Origin: Chloroflexota bacterium
GTDB lineage: Bacteria; Chloroflexota; Limnocylindria; Limnocylindrales; CSP1-4
Direction: 5' to 3'
DNA length: 42,796 nt
Assembly (NCBI GenBank): GCA_021783095.1
Contig: JAJXUG010000032.1
Coordinates: 1 to 42,796 of the forward strand
Shown in pieces: positions 17,343 through 24,875 of this stretch. The translations under genes were made by a program, and so were the position numbers. The notes beneath the pieces were generated by a model. That model did not search any database. It saw only the letters and a list, made by a program, of their open reading frames with translations, and was not told the DNA's origin. How positions within the stretch are numbered: the first letter of the stretch is position 1; the number at the start of each line of letters is the position of its first letter.

Positions 17343-18902
17343 ATGCCGATCGACACGCCCGACTGGGTTCGCGACGCCGTCTTCTACCAGATCTTCCCCG
17401 ACCGTTTCGCGCGTTCCGGCCGCGTTCCCGCTCCGGGGCCCCTGGAACCCTGGGACGACGCCCCGACGACCCACGGGTTCAAAGGCGGCGACCTGCTCGG
17501 GATCGCCGATCGACTGCCGTACCTGGCCGGCCTCGGTGTCACGGCGCTGTACCTGACGCCCATCTTCGCGTCGGCGGCGAACCACCGGTACCACACGTAC
17601 GACTACATGGCGGTCGACCCGCTGCTGGGCGGCAACGACGCCCTCCGGGGGCTGCTCGACGGGGCCCACGCGCGCGGGATGCGCGTCGTCCTCGACGGCG
17701 TGTTCAACCACACCGGGCGCGGCTTCTGGCCGTTCCACCACGTGCTCGAGAACGGCGCCGCCTCGCCGTACCGCGAGTGGTTCCACTTCCACCCGGAGGC
17801 GCTGGAGGGGACGCGCCCGTTCCGTCCGTACCCCTGGCACGGCGACCGCGACGAGTGGCCCGTGGACACGGCCCACGAGCCCACGTGGGACGCGAAGGGC
17901 GACGAGTCGTTCCGGCGCCTCGGCTACCGGGCCTGGTGGGGCCTGCCCGCGCTGCCCAAGCTCAACACGGACAACCCCGAGGTCCGCGAGCACCTGATGA
18001 CCGTGGCCGAGCACTGGCTCCGGTTCGGCATCGACGGCTGGCGGCTCGACGTCCCCACCGAGATCCACACCGAGGGCTTCTGGGAGGAGTTCCGGCGCCG
18101 TGTGCGGGCGGTCAACCCGGAGGCGTACATCGTGGGCGAGATCTGGCACGAGTGCGCCGAGTGGCTGGCGGGCGACCGGTTCGACGCGGTGATGAACTAC
18201 CCGCTCGCGTTCGCGGTGCTCGGGTTCGCGGCACAGGGCCATCTGGATCCTGTGGTCGTGGCCCGGCAGGGCGAGTACGCGCGGGGCACCGTGGTCCGCG
18301 ACGGGACGGGCCTGGGCCGGGAGCTCGAGCGGCTCATGGCGCTCTACGACCCGGCCGTGACGCACGTCCAGCTCAACCTGCTCGACAGCCACGATTCGCC
18401 GCGCTTCCGGACGCTCGCCGGCCGTGACGCCGGTGCTTGGCGCATCGCGATGCTGCTGCTGGCGACGCTGCCGGGGGCGCCCTGCATCTACTACGGCGAC
18501 GAGGTGGGCGTGGAGGGCGACCAGGACCCGGACTGCCGCCGTTCGTTTCCCTGGGACGAGGCGCGCTGGGACCGCGACGGGCTGGCCTGGACGAAGGCGG
18601 TGCTCGCGATGCGGCACAGCTCGGCGGCGCTTCGGCGCGGGTCCTTCCGGGTCGCGGGTGGGGCCGGGCTGGCGATGGGCTACGTGCGGGCGGATGCGGG
18701 CGGCGACGTCGCCGTCGTGGCGGTCAACGCGGGCGAGAAGGCCGTGGTGCTGCCGCTGGTCGCGTCCGAGGCGGCGGGCCTCGTGCTCGAGGCGGTGGCC
18801 CTGCCCGGCTCACCGTCAGCGGCTGTCGCCGTTCCCGCCGACGGCGCGCTGGCCGTTCCGGTCCCGCCGCGCGCCGGGATCGTCCTGCTGCGCGTGCGCT
18901 GA
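17343..18902 (+). CDS. cytoplasmic GH13 cyclomaltodextrinase/neopullulanase-like enzyme (GH13_20-like)
   Basis: The 519-residue enzyme has no signal peptide and starts directly at the barrel (WVRDAVFYQIFPDRFA). Catalytic residues are Asp236 (GWRLDVP), Glu266 (VGEIWHE) and Asp351 (LLDSHDS). DGVFNHTG is conserved region I. The region-V sequence LPKLN (204-208) is close to the MPKLN marker of GH13_20 (cyclomaltodextrinase, maltogenic amylase, neopullulanase). The usual N-terminal CBM34 dimerisation domain (about 120 residues) is absent. It would hydrolyse imported maltodextrins or cyclodextrins to maltose and glucose. It is divergent from the secreted amylase. Confidence 0.9.
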   Translation: MPIDTPDWVRDAVFYQIFPDRFARSGRVPAPGPLEPWDDAPTTHGFKGGDLLGIADRLPYLAGLGVTALYLTPIFASAANHRYHTYDYMAVDPLLGGNDALRGLLDGAHARGMRVVLDGVFNHTGRGFWPFHHVLENGAASPYREWFHFHPEALEGTRPFRPYPWHGDRDEWPVDTAHEPTWDAKGDESFRRLGYRAWWGLPALPKLNTDNPEVREHLMTVAEHWLRFGIDGWRLDVPTEIHTEGFWEEFRRRVRAVNPEAYIVGEIWHECAEWLAGDRFDAVMNYPLAFAVLGFAAQGHLDPVVVARQGEYARGTVVRDGTGLGRELERLMALYDPAVTHVQLNLLDSHDSPRFRTLAGRDAGAWRIAMLLLATLPGAPCIYYGDEVGVEGDQDPDCRRSFPWDEARWDRDGLAWTKAVLAMRHSSAALRRGSFRVAGGAGLAMGYVRADAGGDVAVVAVNAGEKAVVLPLVASEAAGLVLEAVALPGSPSAAVAVPADGALAVPVPPRAGIVLLRVR

Positions 18903-18972
18903 CCAGCGTGCGTTCCAGCATGCGCCAACCGCGAGGAACCACGCAGTGCGTGCCGCCCGGACTTGCGCCGCG

Positions 18973-18978
18973 TATCCT
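18973..18978 (+). promoter_or_regulatory. -10 element TATCCT of a leaderless gene
   Basis: TATCCT ends 8 nt before the GTG at 18987, and no ribosome-binding site fits between them. The same hexamer occurs at the same distance before the gene at 20634. Confidence 0.5.
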
Positions 18979-18986
18979 CGACGATC

Positions 18987-19652
18987 GTGGCTGACCTTCC
19001 GTTCAACCTGCCCAAGCCGCTGGCCAGGCGCCTTCGAGCGGCCGCCGATGCCGAGGGCAAGATCGTCCGCGCGCTTGACGCGCTGGGCCCTCTGGACGGC
19101 CGTGACGTGGCGCTCCTGGACGTGCCCGATGGTTCTCTGCGCACGAGCCTGCTGGCCACCGGTCTCCACGCCCACGACGTGACCGCGTGCGACCCCCTCC
19201 GCCTGGACCTGGCAGACGGGAGCGTCGACGCCGTGGTGGCGCTGTGGCAGGGCTTCGAGGGGGTGAGGCCGGCTGATCTCGCCGAGGCGGACCGCGTGCT
19301 CCGCGCCGGGGGCCGCCTGCTCGTGGTCCACGACTACGGGCGGGACGAGGTGTCGGCGCTGGCCGATCCCGCGGCTCCGCAGTATCGCGAGTGGAGCCAG
19401 CGCGGCGGCCCGTTCCTCCGCGGCGGCGGGTTCAAGATCCGCGTGCTGCACTGCTTCTGGACCTTCGCCTCGATCGAGGACGGGCAGGACTTCCTGGGCG
19501 AGACATTCGGCGAGCGCGGGCGAACCGTCGGTGCCGCGATGAAGCGGCCCCGCCTGTCGTGGAATGTCGCCGTCTACCACCGCTGGCGGGGCGGCGTCGC
19601 GCCCGAGGGTGCGGCTGACGACGAGGGTGGGGGCGAGGCGGGCCCGCGCTAG
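18987..19652 (+). CDS. methyltransferase-like protein (class I fold, degenerate SAM motif)
   Basis: In this 221-residue protein the middle region resembles a class I SAM-dependent methyltransferase: VALLDVPDGSLRTSLLATGL in place of motif I, DPLRLDLADGSVDAVVALWQ as motifs II-IV, and LAEADRVLRAGGRLLVVHDY as motif V/VI. The Gly-rich loop (GxGxG) is missing, so cofactor binding may be altered or lost. The start is GTG 18987, 8 nt after a TATCCT element; a further-upstream TTG at 18963 precedes that promoter. Its TAG stop lies inside the CTAG end of the repeat element at 19649, so the last residues may have been created by insertion. Confidence 0.7.
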   Translation: MADLPFNLPKPLARRLRAAADAEGKIVRALDALGPLDGRDVALLDVPDGSLRTSLLATGLHAHDVTACDPLRLDLADGSVDAVVALWQGFEGVRPADLAEADRVLRAGGRLLVVHDYGRDEVSALADPAAPQYREWSQRGGPFLRGGGFKIRVLHCFWTFASIEDGQDFLGETFGERGRTVGAAMKRPRLSWNVAVYHRWRGGVAPEGAADDEGGGEAGPR

Positions 19653-19858
19653 TGTCCCGTTCCTGAAGCCGCCCGCCGGCTGCCGCCCGGGGCCCCCGCC
19701 GCGCGCCGCCGGCTGAGTCGTGCCGGACTCGCCGCCAGCTGCGGCGTGCGCGGGCGCCGGCCCGAGCCGGGGGTCCGGGTAGTGGCCCGTGCGCGCGGGA
19801 GGCGCTCCTGACCCTGACGCGACTCAGCCAGCGGGGGACCGGCGAATCGGCACACTAG
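19649..19858. mobile_element. 210-bp MITE-like element, complete copy
   Basis: The left end CTAGTGTCCCGTTCC (19649-19663) and the right end, read inward on the minus strand (CTAGTGTGCCGATTC, 19858-19844), match at 12 of 15 positions. They are bounded by CTAG on both sides. A second, perfect 10-bp inverted pair lies inside: GGCTGAGTCG (19711-19720) and CGACTCAGCC (19820-19829). The right 142 bp recur at about 90% identity, inverted, at 42651-42796. It has no coding capacity. CTAG at both ends suggests a 4-bp target duplication or part of the ends. It is probably a non-autonomous element moved by a transposase outside this window. Confidence 0.75.
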
Positions 19859-19918
19859 GTGAATGCCCGGAGGCGATGCGGACTCGGGGGCGCAGCGTCT
19901 GCCGGCGAGGCCGTCCCC

Positions 19919-19927
19919 TGCTACGCT
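19919..19927 (+). promoter_or_regulatory. extended -10 (TGcTACGCT)
   Basis: TGc followed by TACGCT (19922-19927) ends 7 nt before the ATG at 19935. It lies 61 bp after the MITE-like element. No ribosome-binding site fits in the gap, so the transcript is probably leaderless. Confidence 0.55.
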
Positions 19928-19934
19928 CGCGGGC

Positions 19935-20348
19935 ATGAGCCGCAACCAGCGCGCGAAGGCGCGCGCACCGCGAATCAGGGCCGAGGGCGTTCCGCCCCCC
20001 GTTCGGGGACCGCACATCGGTCCCCTGCGCCTCACCCCGTTGCGCGTCACGCTTGGCATCGCGCTCGCCGGCGGGGTCGCGTTTCTGGCATGGTCTGTCT
20101 TCGTCCGCGACGCCAACCAGGCCTACCAGGTGCCGATGATGGCCACCGGCTTCGCCGTGTGCGGCATCGTGCTCGCCATCGTCGCGATCCTGTCGCTGGG
20201 CAAGGTCGTCAGCGCCGGGCGAGAGGGCCGCGACGGCACGGCCGTGCTCATCGCGCTGGTCGGCGGGCTGATTGCGGCCACCGCGATGCTCCTGCTGGCC
20301 GGGGCGGTGGTCATGAGCCTAATCTGGACGGGCACCAAGGCGGGCTAG
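19935..20348 (+). CDS. small membrane protein, unknown
   Basis: This 137-residue protein has a basic N-terminus (MSRNQRAKARAPRIRAEG) and three hydrophobic segments: near VTLGIALAGGVAFLAWSVFV, MMATGFAVCGIVLAIVAIL and VLIALVGGLIAATAMLLLA. A short loop GKVVSAGREGRDG lies between the second and third. An upstream ATG at 19863 is in frame but precedes the -10 element, so I use 19935. No family is recognised. It lies between the MITE-like element and tRNA-Glu. Confidence 0.7.
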   Translation: MSRNQRAKARAPRIRAEGVPPPVRGPHIGPLRLTPLRVTLGIALAGGVAFLAWSVFVRDANQAYQVPMMATGFAVCGIVLAIVAILSLGKVVSAGREGRDGTAVLIALVGGLIAATAMLLLAGAVVMSLIWTGTKAG

Positions 20349-20423
20349 GCGGAGGCCCCACCTCGTCCCGCGGTTCGGCCCAGGCAATCGAGGAAGCGCC
20401 AGGGGCCCGGCCAGAAGACCGCT

Positions 20424-20432
20424 TGGTACACT
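20424..20432 (+). promoter_or_regulatory. extended -10 (TGgTACACT) of the tRNA-Glu gene
   Basis: TGg followed by TACACT (20427-20432) lies 24 bp before the mature tRNA 5' end, giving a short precursor leader. It has the same form as several protein-gene promoters in this window. No good -35 is seen 17 bp upstream. Confidence 0.55.
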
Positions 20433-20456
20433 TGGCCGGCCCTACCCGAGGGCTGT

Positions 20457-20533
20457 GCCCCCATCGTCTAGAGGCCTAGGACGCCGCCCTTTCAAGGCGG
20501 AGATCACCGGTTCGAATCCGGTTGGGGGTACCA
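20457..20533 (+). tRNA. tRNA-Glu (anticodon UUC)
   Basis: The cloverleaf is complete. The acceptor arm GCCCCCA (20457-20463) pairs with TGGGGGT (20523-20529), with a G1-U72 wobble. The D-arm contains TCTAGAGGCCTAGGA. The anticodon stem CCGCC/GGCGG (20484-20488 / 20496-20500) encloses loop CTTTCAA with TTC at 20491-20493. The T-arm is ACCGG-TTCGAAT-CCGGT. A73 and CCA are genomically encoded. It closely resembles bacterial tRNA-Glu(UUC). The wobble at the first pair is unusual. Confidence 0.95.
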
Positions 20534-20616
20534 GCGCCCCGCGGTGACCGGCTGCGCAGTCGGCCCTGAGAGGGGGGCCGAGCAGGGACAGAGGTCCCTC
20601 CTGCCGCTCGCCGGGC

Positions 20617-20625
20617 TGCTATCCT
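20617..20625 (+). promoter_or_regulatory. extended -10 (TGcTATCCT) of a leaderless gene
   Basis: TGc followed by TATCCT (20620-20625) ends 8 nt before the ATG at 20634; there is no ribosome-binding site in the gap. Confidence 0.55.
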
Positions 20626-20633
20626 GCGCGGCG

Positions 20634-20987
20634 ATGGAGATCATGGGCGTGACGATCCGAACGATCGTCAGCGACAACATTGCGATCCGCTGCGATGGCT
20701 GCCGAGAGGTCATCCCCGGGACGCCGTGGCGGGTGAGCCTGCTCGACGTGGTGGCTCCCGAGGTGCCGGCCGGCTGGACCGAGACGGCGACCGTGAACCC
20801 GGGACCGCACCAGTTCCACGCAGACCCTGCGTGCGTCCGCCGCTGGATGGCTGAGCACGGGTACCGGATCTGCCGCCGGGGCACGGTGCGGGAGATCATG
20901 CGTCCGGTGATGCTGCCCACGGAGCCTCCGTCCCTCGGTCTGTGCGACGGCGTGCACCGGGACGACCACGAGTTCGTGCCGGCCTGA
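20634..20987 (+). CDS. small protein with putative zinc-binding Cys/His pairs, unknown
   Basis: The protein has 117 residues. IRCDGCREVIPGTPWR gives a CxxC pair near residue 20. FHADPACVRRWMAEHGY gives His and Cys near residues 62-68, so a four-ligand zinc knuckle is plausible. The C-terminal third (CRRGTVREIM... HRDDHEFVPA) is polar. No family is recognised. It is expressed from its own -10 right after tRNA-Glu; an earlier in-frame start at 20544 would precede that promoter and begins only 11 bp after the tRNA. Confidence 0.65.
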   Translation: MEIMGVTIRTIVSDNIAIRCDGCREVIPGTPWRVSLLDVVAPEVPAGWTETATVNPGPHQFHADPACVRRWMAEHGYRICRRGTVREIMRPVMLPTEPPSLGLCDGVHRDDHEFVPA

Positions 20988-21048
20988 GACCGTCCGGACT
21001 GCCCCGCAGCCCGCGCCACCGGCCAGGCCGCAGGCACCTCGAATCCGG

Positions 21049-21057
21049 TGCTACACT
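21049..21057 (+). promoter_or_regulatory. extended -10 (TGcTACACT) upstream of the MerR-like gene
   Basis: TGc followed by TACACT (21052-21057) has the same form as the other sites. An ATG at 21067 opens a 30-codon reading frame that ends at 21159 and overlaps the regulator's start at 21107. The regulator would therefore have a leader of about 43 nt. Confidence 0.5.
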
Positions 21058-21106
21058 CGCGGCCGCATGTCCCTCCGGACGCACCTAGATTTGCCAAGGT
21101 TTGATC

Positions 21107-22120
21107 ATGGTTGCGCACGGAGTTCCGGGCGTTCCACCGGGAGAGACCGTGGCCAGTGACCAGCAGCCGCCTGACGAGCGCCCCCAGCCGGAGCGGCTCC
21201 CCCTCGGCGCGGCCAGTCGCCTCCTCGGCGTGGACCCGGACACCCTACGCCGCTGGGCGGACGAGGGGCGAGTGCCGGCGTTCACCACCCCCGGTGGTCA
21301 CCGTCGATTCGAGCGCAAGGCGCTTGAGCGCCTGATCGCGGCGCGCCGCACGGGGCCGGACCACGGGCTCGCATCGCTCGGCTCCAACGTGGAGCGGCTG
21401 TCAGCCGCCTATCGCCGCCGGTACAGCGAGCACCACGGGAGCGGGCCCGATCCCCGCACCCGCGTGCCGGCCGCGGACCGCGACTCGTTTCGAGAGCTCG
21501 GCCGGCAGCTGGTGGACGCGCTCGTTCGCCACCTCGACGAGACGGGCCAGGCGCGCGCGACCGCCGAGCGCGAGGCAATCGACCTCGCGGCGCACATTGG
21601 CGAGCGTCTGGGGCTGTACGGCGTGCCGCTCGCCGACGCGGTCTCGATGTTCGTCTCGGCGCGCCGCCCGTTCCTCGCCGAGCTCAGCGTGGTTGCACGA
21701 CGGCGGGGCGTCGACGCGGTGCGGATCGGCGAGATGTTCGACGCCTCGACCTGGCTGCTCGACCGGCTGCTGCTCGCCTTCGTCGCCAGCCACGAGGTCG
21801 TTGCCCGGGAGTCGGCCGCGTCGCGTCGCCGGACGCCCGCGGGTCTCTTGGCCGGTCCCCTGCCCGGGCCGAGCGCTGCCCACGGCGACGCCGCCGCCAC
21901 GACGCCGCACACCGCCTTCCCCGCCCAGCCGCCGCACGGCCGCCCGGCCCAGCCGCCCCGCGATGGGGACACAATGCATTCACGCAGCGAACCGTCACGG
22001 CCGGCCCGCGGGGGCGCCGGCAGGATGGCGAGCAGCGACCAGAACCCAGGCGGCGACGAGCCCGGCGAACCGGCGGATCCGGTTGAGCCGGTGGAAGACG
22101 AGCGGAGCGCAGAACGGTGA
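21107..22120 (+). CDS. MerR/excisionase-type helix-turn-helix regulator
   Basis: Of about 337 residues, 30-75 form a MerR-like winged helix-turn-helix (LPLGAASRLLGVDPDTLRRW, then GRVPAFTTPGGHRRFERKAL). An all-helical domain (about 115-235) contains REAIDLAAHIGERLGLYGVP and SMFVSARRPFLAELSVVARR. The C-terminal 100 residues are Pro/Ala/Arg-rich and disordered. The start is ATG 21107 with AAGG 7 nt before it; GTG 21149 is an alternative close to the DNA-binding domain. The stop overlaps the next gene's GTG by 4 nt, which links this regulator to the membrane protein. Target and inducer are unknown. Confidence 0.78.
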   Translation: MVAHGVPGVPPGETVASDQQPPDERPQPERLPLGAASRLLGVDPDTLRRWADEGRVPAFTTPGGHRRFERKALERLIAARRTGPDHGLASLGSNVERLSAAYRRRYSEHHGSGPDPRTRVPAADRDSFRELGRQLVDALVRHLDETGQARATAEREAIDLAAHIGERLGLYGVPLADAVSMFVSARRPFLAELSVVARRRGVDAVRIGEMFDASTWLLDRLLLAFVASHEVVARESAASRRRTPAGLLAGPLPGPSAAHGDAAATTPHTAFPAQPPHGRPAQPPRDGDTMHSRSEPSRPARGGAGRMASSDQNPGGDEPGEPADPVEPVEDERSAER

Positions 22121-23262
22121 GCGTGGCAGTCCCGGGCCTGACGGCGATCCTCGCCGCCGTCTTCACGGTCCTTCTTGTGGACCAGTGGCGCGACCGGCGG
22201 CACGGGTTCCAGATCGCCTGGGCGGTCGGGACGCTGTGCTACACGCTCGGCTCCGGGGCCGAGGCGCTGGCCGCCGCGAACGGCTGGAGCGAGCCCCTGT
22301 ACCGGACCTGGTACCTCGCCGGCGGACTGCTCACCGCCGGCTGGCTCGGCCTCGGGACCGGGTTCCTCCTCGCCCGGACCCGCTTCGGCTACGCCTACGC
22401 CGCCCTGCTGCTGTTCGCGGGCTTCATCGCCCTCGTGAGCGCCATCAGCCCCAAGAATGCCGGCGCCGGCCCGCTGCCGTTCGTGTACGCGGTGGGCACG
22501 CTGGCGACGAGCGTCGGTGTCTTCGCAATGTCGTACTTCGCGAGCGACCGCTGGTCCCGCCTCGTGGCGGCCTTCGTGGTCGTGCTCTCCGTGGCCGGGA
22601 TCGCGATCACCGTGGCGATGCCGCCGCTGCCCGCGCCGGGCTACCTCCTCAACGCCGCTGGCCAGCCCGTCGGCGACGCGATGCCGCCGTACCTGCGCCT
22701 GATCGCGCCCGTGATGAACATCTCCGGCGGCGGGGCGCTGATGCTCGGCGCCGTCTTCTCCGCCTACGTGTTCATGCCCAAGCGCCGCGTCCTGCCCTAT
22801 TCGCTGGACCCCTCCCAGCCGGGCGACCAGTTCCTGTTCAACCTGCTGATCGCCGTGCCCGCGATCACGGTCAATCTCGTCGCCTCGCTGCCGGGTGCGG
22901 CCCGCGAGTTCCTCGCCGGCCGCCTCCACTCGCGGGTGCCGGCCACCCTGCTCATCGCCGCCGGGGCGCTCGTGCCGCTCGTGACCGATTCGCTCAGCGT
23001 CGCGGGCTCCACGGGGATCCTTGCCCTCGGCAAGCTCGTGGGCATCGTGCTCCTGTTCGCCGGATTCCTCGTCTCCACCGAGGTCTTCCGCGAGGTCCGC
23101 ATCCCGTTCACCTCGATCCGCATCGCAACCTCGGGGCGCGAGCGCGCCCGCCGCCGTGATGCGGTCGCCAGCGCCGCGGCGGGCCAGCCCGGCGCTGATC
23201 AGGCTGCCGGGCCCGCGGTCGCCACGTCGTCCGTCAAGCCCGCCGCCCCCGGCCCGCGGTAG
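22117..23262 (+). CDS. polytopic membrane protein, unknown (possible membrane sensor)
   Basis: The 381-residue protein has about nine or ten hydrophobic helices spread over 1-330 and a basic, Ala/Pro-rich cytoplasmic tail. The first third has a distinctive pattern: WRDRRHGFQIAWAVGTLCY, then GAEALAAANGWSEPLYRTWY and LAGGLLTAGWLGLGTGFLLA. Conserved Trp, Tyr and Gly in these helices recall bacterial 7TM sensory modules, but no kinase, GGDEF or phosphatase domain is fused. It overlaps the MerR-like gene by 4 nt (GTGA), and a response regulator follows after 69 bp. I do not recognise a named family. Confidence 0.75.
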   Translation: MSVAVPGLTAILAAVFTVLLVDQWRDRRHGFQIAWAVGTLCYTLGSGAEALAAANGWSEPLYRTWYLAGGLLTAGWLGLGTGFLLARTRFGYAYAALLLFAGFIALVSAISPKNAGAGPLPFVYAVGTLATSVGVFAMSYFASDRWSRLVAAFVVVLSVAGIAITVAMPPLPAPGYLLNAAGQPVGDAMPPYLRLIAPVMNISGGGALMLGAVFSAYVFMPKRRVLPYSLDPSQPGDQFLFNLLIAVPAITVNLVASLPGAAREFLAGRLHSRVPATLLIAAGALVPLVTDSLSVAGSTGILALGKLVGIVLLFAGFLVSTEVFREVRIPFTSIRIATSGRERARRRDAVASAAAGQPGADQAAGPAVATSSVKPAAPGPR

Positions 23263-23302
23263 GCGACGGGGCCGTGCCACGATCTCGCCCGCCCCGCCCG
23301 GG

Positions 23303-23308
23303 TATCCT
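23303..23308 (+). promoter_or_regulatory. candidate -10 (TATCCT) for the response regulator
   Basis: TATCCT lies 23 nt before the ATG at 23332. A GAGGAG ribosome-binding site (23315-23320) sits between them, so this transcript would have a short normal leader. Confidence 0.4.
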
Positions 23309-23331
23309 GACGGCGAGGAGACCAGCGACGC

Positions 23332-24009
23332 ATGGCGATGAGCAGGAACGAAGTCGGGGGAGCAGGTCCCGATCGTGCGGCGGGCCGCATCAAGGTCCTG
23401 ATCGTCGACGACCACACGGTCGTGCGGCGCGGGCTGCGGGGCTTCTTCGACCTGCTCGACGACATCGAGGTGGTGGGCGAAGCTGAGGACGGCCGCCGCG
23501 CGGTGGCGCTGGTCGACGAGGTCCTGCCCGACGTCGTCCTGATGGACATCGTGATGCCGGTGATGGACGGGATTGCGGCGATCAGCGAGATCAAGGCGCG
23601 CCACCCCGACGTCGAGATCGTGGCCCTGACCAGCTTCATCGAGGAGGACCGCGTCACCGCAGCCCTGGAGGCCGGCGCGACCGGGTATCTGCTCAAGGAC
23701 GCCGAGGCCGACGACGTGGCGATCGCCATCCGGCGTGCGCAGGCCGGCGAGGTGCACCTCGACCCGCAGGTCGCGCGGCTGCTTGCCCGGCGCGTGCGCA
23801 ACCCGCGCCCGGACCACGAGCCGCTCACTGAGCGGGAGCGCGAGGTCCTCCGCCTGGTCGCCCGCGGCCACTCCAACAAGGAGATCGCGGCTTTGCTCGA
23901 CATCACCGAGCGGACGGCCCGGACCCACGTGTCGAACATCCTGGGCAAGCTGGACCTGGCCAGCCGGACCCAGGCCGCACTGTGGGCGATCGAACACAAG
24001 GCGGTCTAG
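23332..24009 (+). CDS. NarL/LuxR-type response regulator without an adjacent kinase
   Basis: The 225-residue protein has a receiver domain (about 20-140) with the acidic pair in IVDDH, phospho-acceptor Asp72 in VVLMDIVMP and Lys122 in YLLKD. A LuxR-type DNA-binding domain (about 160-222) has LTEREREVLRLVARGHSNKE and TVSN-like RTARTHVSNILGKL. It belongs to the LiaR/DegU/NarL group, usually activated by HisKA_3 kinases. No kinase gene is adjacent. The nearest sensor candidate is the polytopic membrane protein just upstream, which has no kinase domain. The hydrolase start overlaps its stop (TAGTG). Confidence 0.93.
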   Translation: MAMSRNEVGGAGPDRAAGRIKVLIVDDHTVVRRGLRGFFDLLDDIEVVGEAEDGRRAVALVDEVLPDVVLMDIVMPVMDGIAAISEIKARHPDVEIVALTSFIEEDRVTAALEAGATGYLLKDAEADDVAIAIRRAQAGEVHLDPQVARLLARRVRNPRPDHEPLTEREREVLRLVARGHSNKEIAALLDITERTARTHVSNILGKLDLASRTQAALWAIEHKAV

Positions 24010-24797
24010 TGGTGGAGCCGGTCGAGCCGCTGCAGAGGACCCTCCGCGGGGCCGAGACACCCTGGACTGCGGTCGGGCCTCGAGACGCGCGAGCCATCGT
24101 GTTCATCCACGGCACGCGCCTGACCCGCTCGCAATGGTCGGCGCAGATGCGCCTGCTCTCGACCCGCTTCCGGTGCATTGCCGTCGACCTGCCGGGCCAC
24201 GGCGCCCTCGCCGGCCAGCGGTTCACGCGCGACGCAGCCGCAGACGTCGTGGCGTCGGCCATCGAGGCCGAGACCGCCGACGGGCGCGCGGTCGTCGTGG
24301 GCCTCTCGCTCGGCGGGTACGTCGCGATCGACACCGCCGAGCGGCACCCCGAGCGCGTTGCCGGGCTGGTCCTGTCGGGCTGCTCCGCCGAGCCTGTCGG
24401 GCCGGTGGTGCTGCCGTTCCTGGCCTTGGCATGGGTCCTCGAGCACGCGCCCACTCGTGCGCTCGACGCCGTCAACCGCTGGTACTTCCGCGTCCGCTAC
24501 CCGGCTCGCCTCGCCCAGCCCATCGTCGAGGGCGGCTTCTGGGGGATCGGCGGCGCGCAGGCGCTGCGGACCCTCATCGACGGCCGGTTCCTCGACCGGG
24601 CCGCCTGGCTGTGGACGCCGGTGCTGGTGGTGAACGGAGCGCTGGACCCGGTGTTCGGCCCCGGCGGCGACACGCTGGCGTCCGCGTGCCGCTCGGGCCG
24701 CCACGCGGTGGTTCGCCGGGCCATGCACCTGGTGCCGCTCGACCGGCCCCGGACCTTCAGCCGGCTCGTCGCCCGCTTCACCGACGAGGTCGCCTGA
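24009..24797 (+). CDS. alpha/beta hydrolase
   Basis: This alpha/beta-hydrolase-fold enzyme has about 262 residues. The oxyanion segment is VFIHGTRLTRSQW. The nucleophile Ser lies in VGLSLGGYVA (GxSxG). The acid is in VVNGALDPVFG and the catalytic His in RRAMHLVPLDRP. It resembles small esterases and peroxidase-like hydrolases of the MenH/BioH type; the substrate is unknown. GTG 24009 overlaps the response-regulator stop as TAGTG, and GTG 24012 is an equal alternative. It is probably translated by coupling with the regulator. Confidence 0.85.
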   Translation: MVEPVEPLQRTLRGAETPWTAVGPRDARAIVFIHGTRLTRSQWSAQMRLLSTRFRCIAVDLPGHGALAGQRFTRDAAADVVASAIEAETADGRAVVVGLSLGGYVAIDTAERHPERVAGLVLSGCSAEPVGPVVLPFLALAWVLEHAPTRALDAVNRWYFRVRYPARLAQPIVEGGFWGIGGAQALRTLIDGRFLDRAAWLWTPVLVVNGALDPVFGPGGDTLASACRSGRHAVVRRAMHLVPLDRPRTFSRLVARFTDEVA

Positions 24798-24875
24798 GCG
24801 GGCTGTTCGGGTGACGCGAGCGCCTTCGATCGGACGCGGCAGACCGTGGGCGGCTGAGCGGCCCGAGGTCGCGGG

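Noticed and set aside
20534..20633. a second tRNA after tRNA-Glu
   Set aside because: No cloverleaf or T-loop (GTTCGA) is present in the following 100 bp.
21409..24060. 883-codon open frame on the minus strand
   Set aside because: It lies opposite the regulator, membrane protein and response-regulator genes. Its product is Arg/His/Asp/Gly-rich with no domain, typical of antisense frames in 70% GC DNA.
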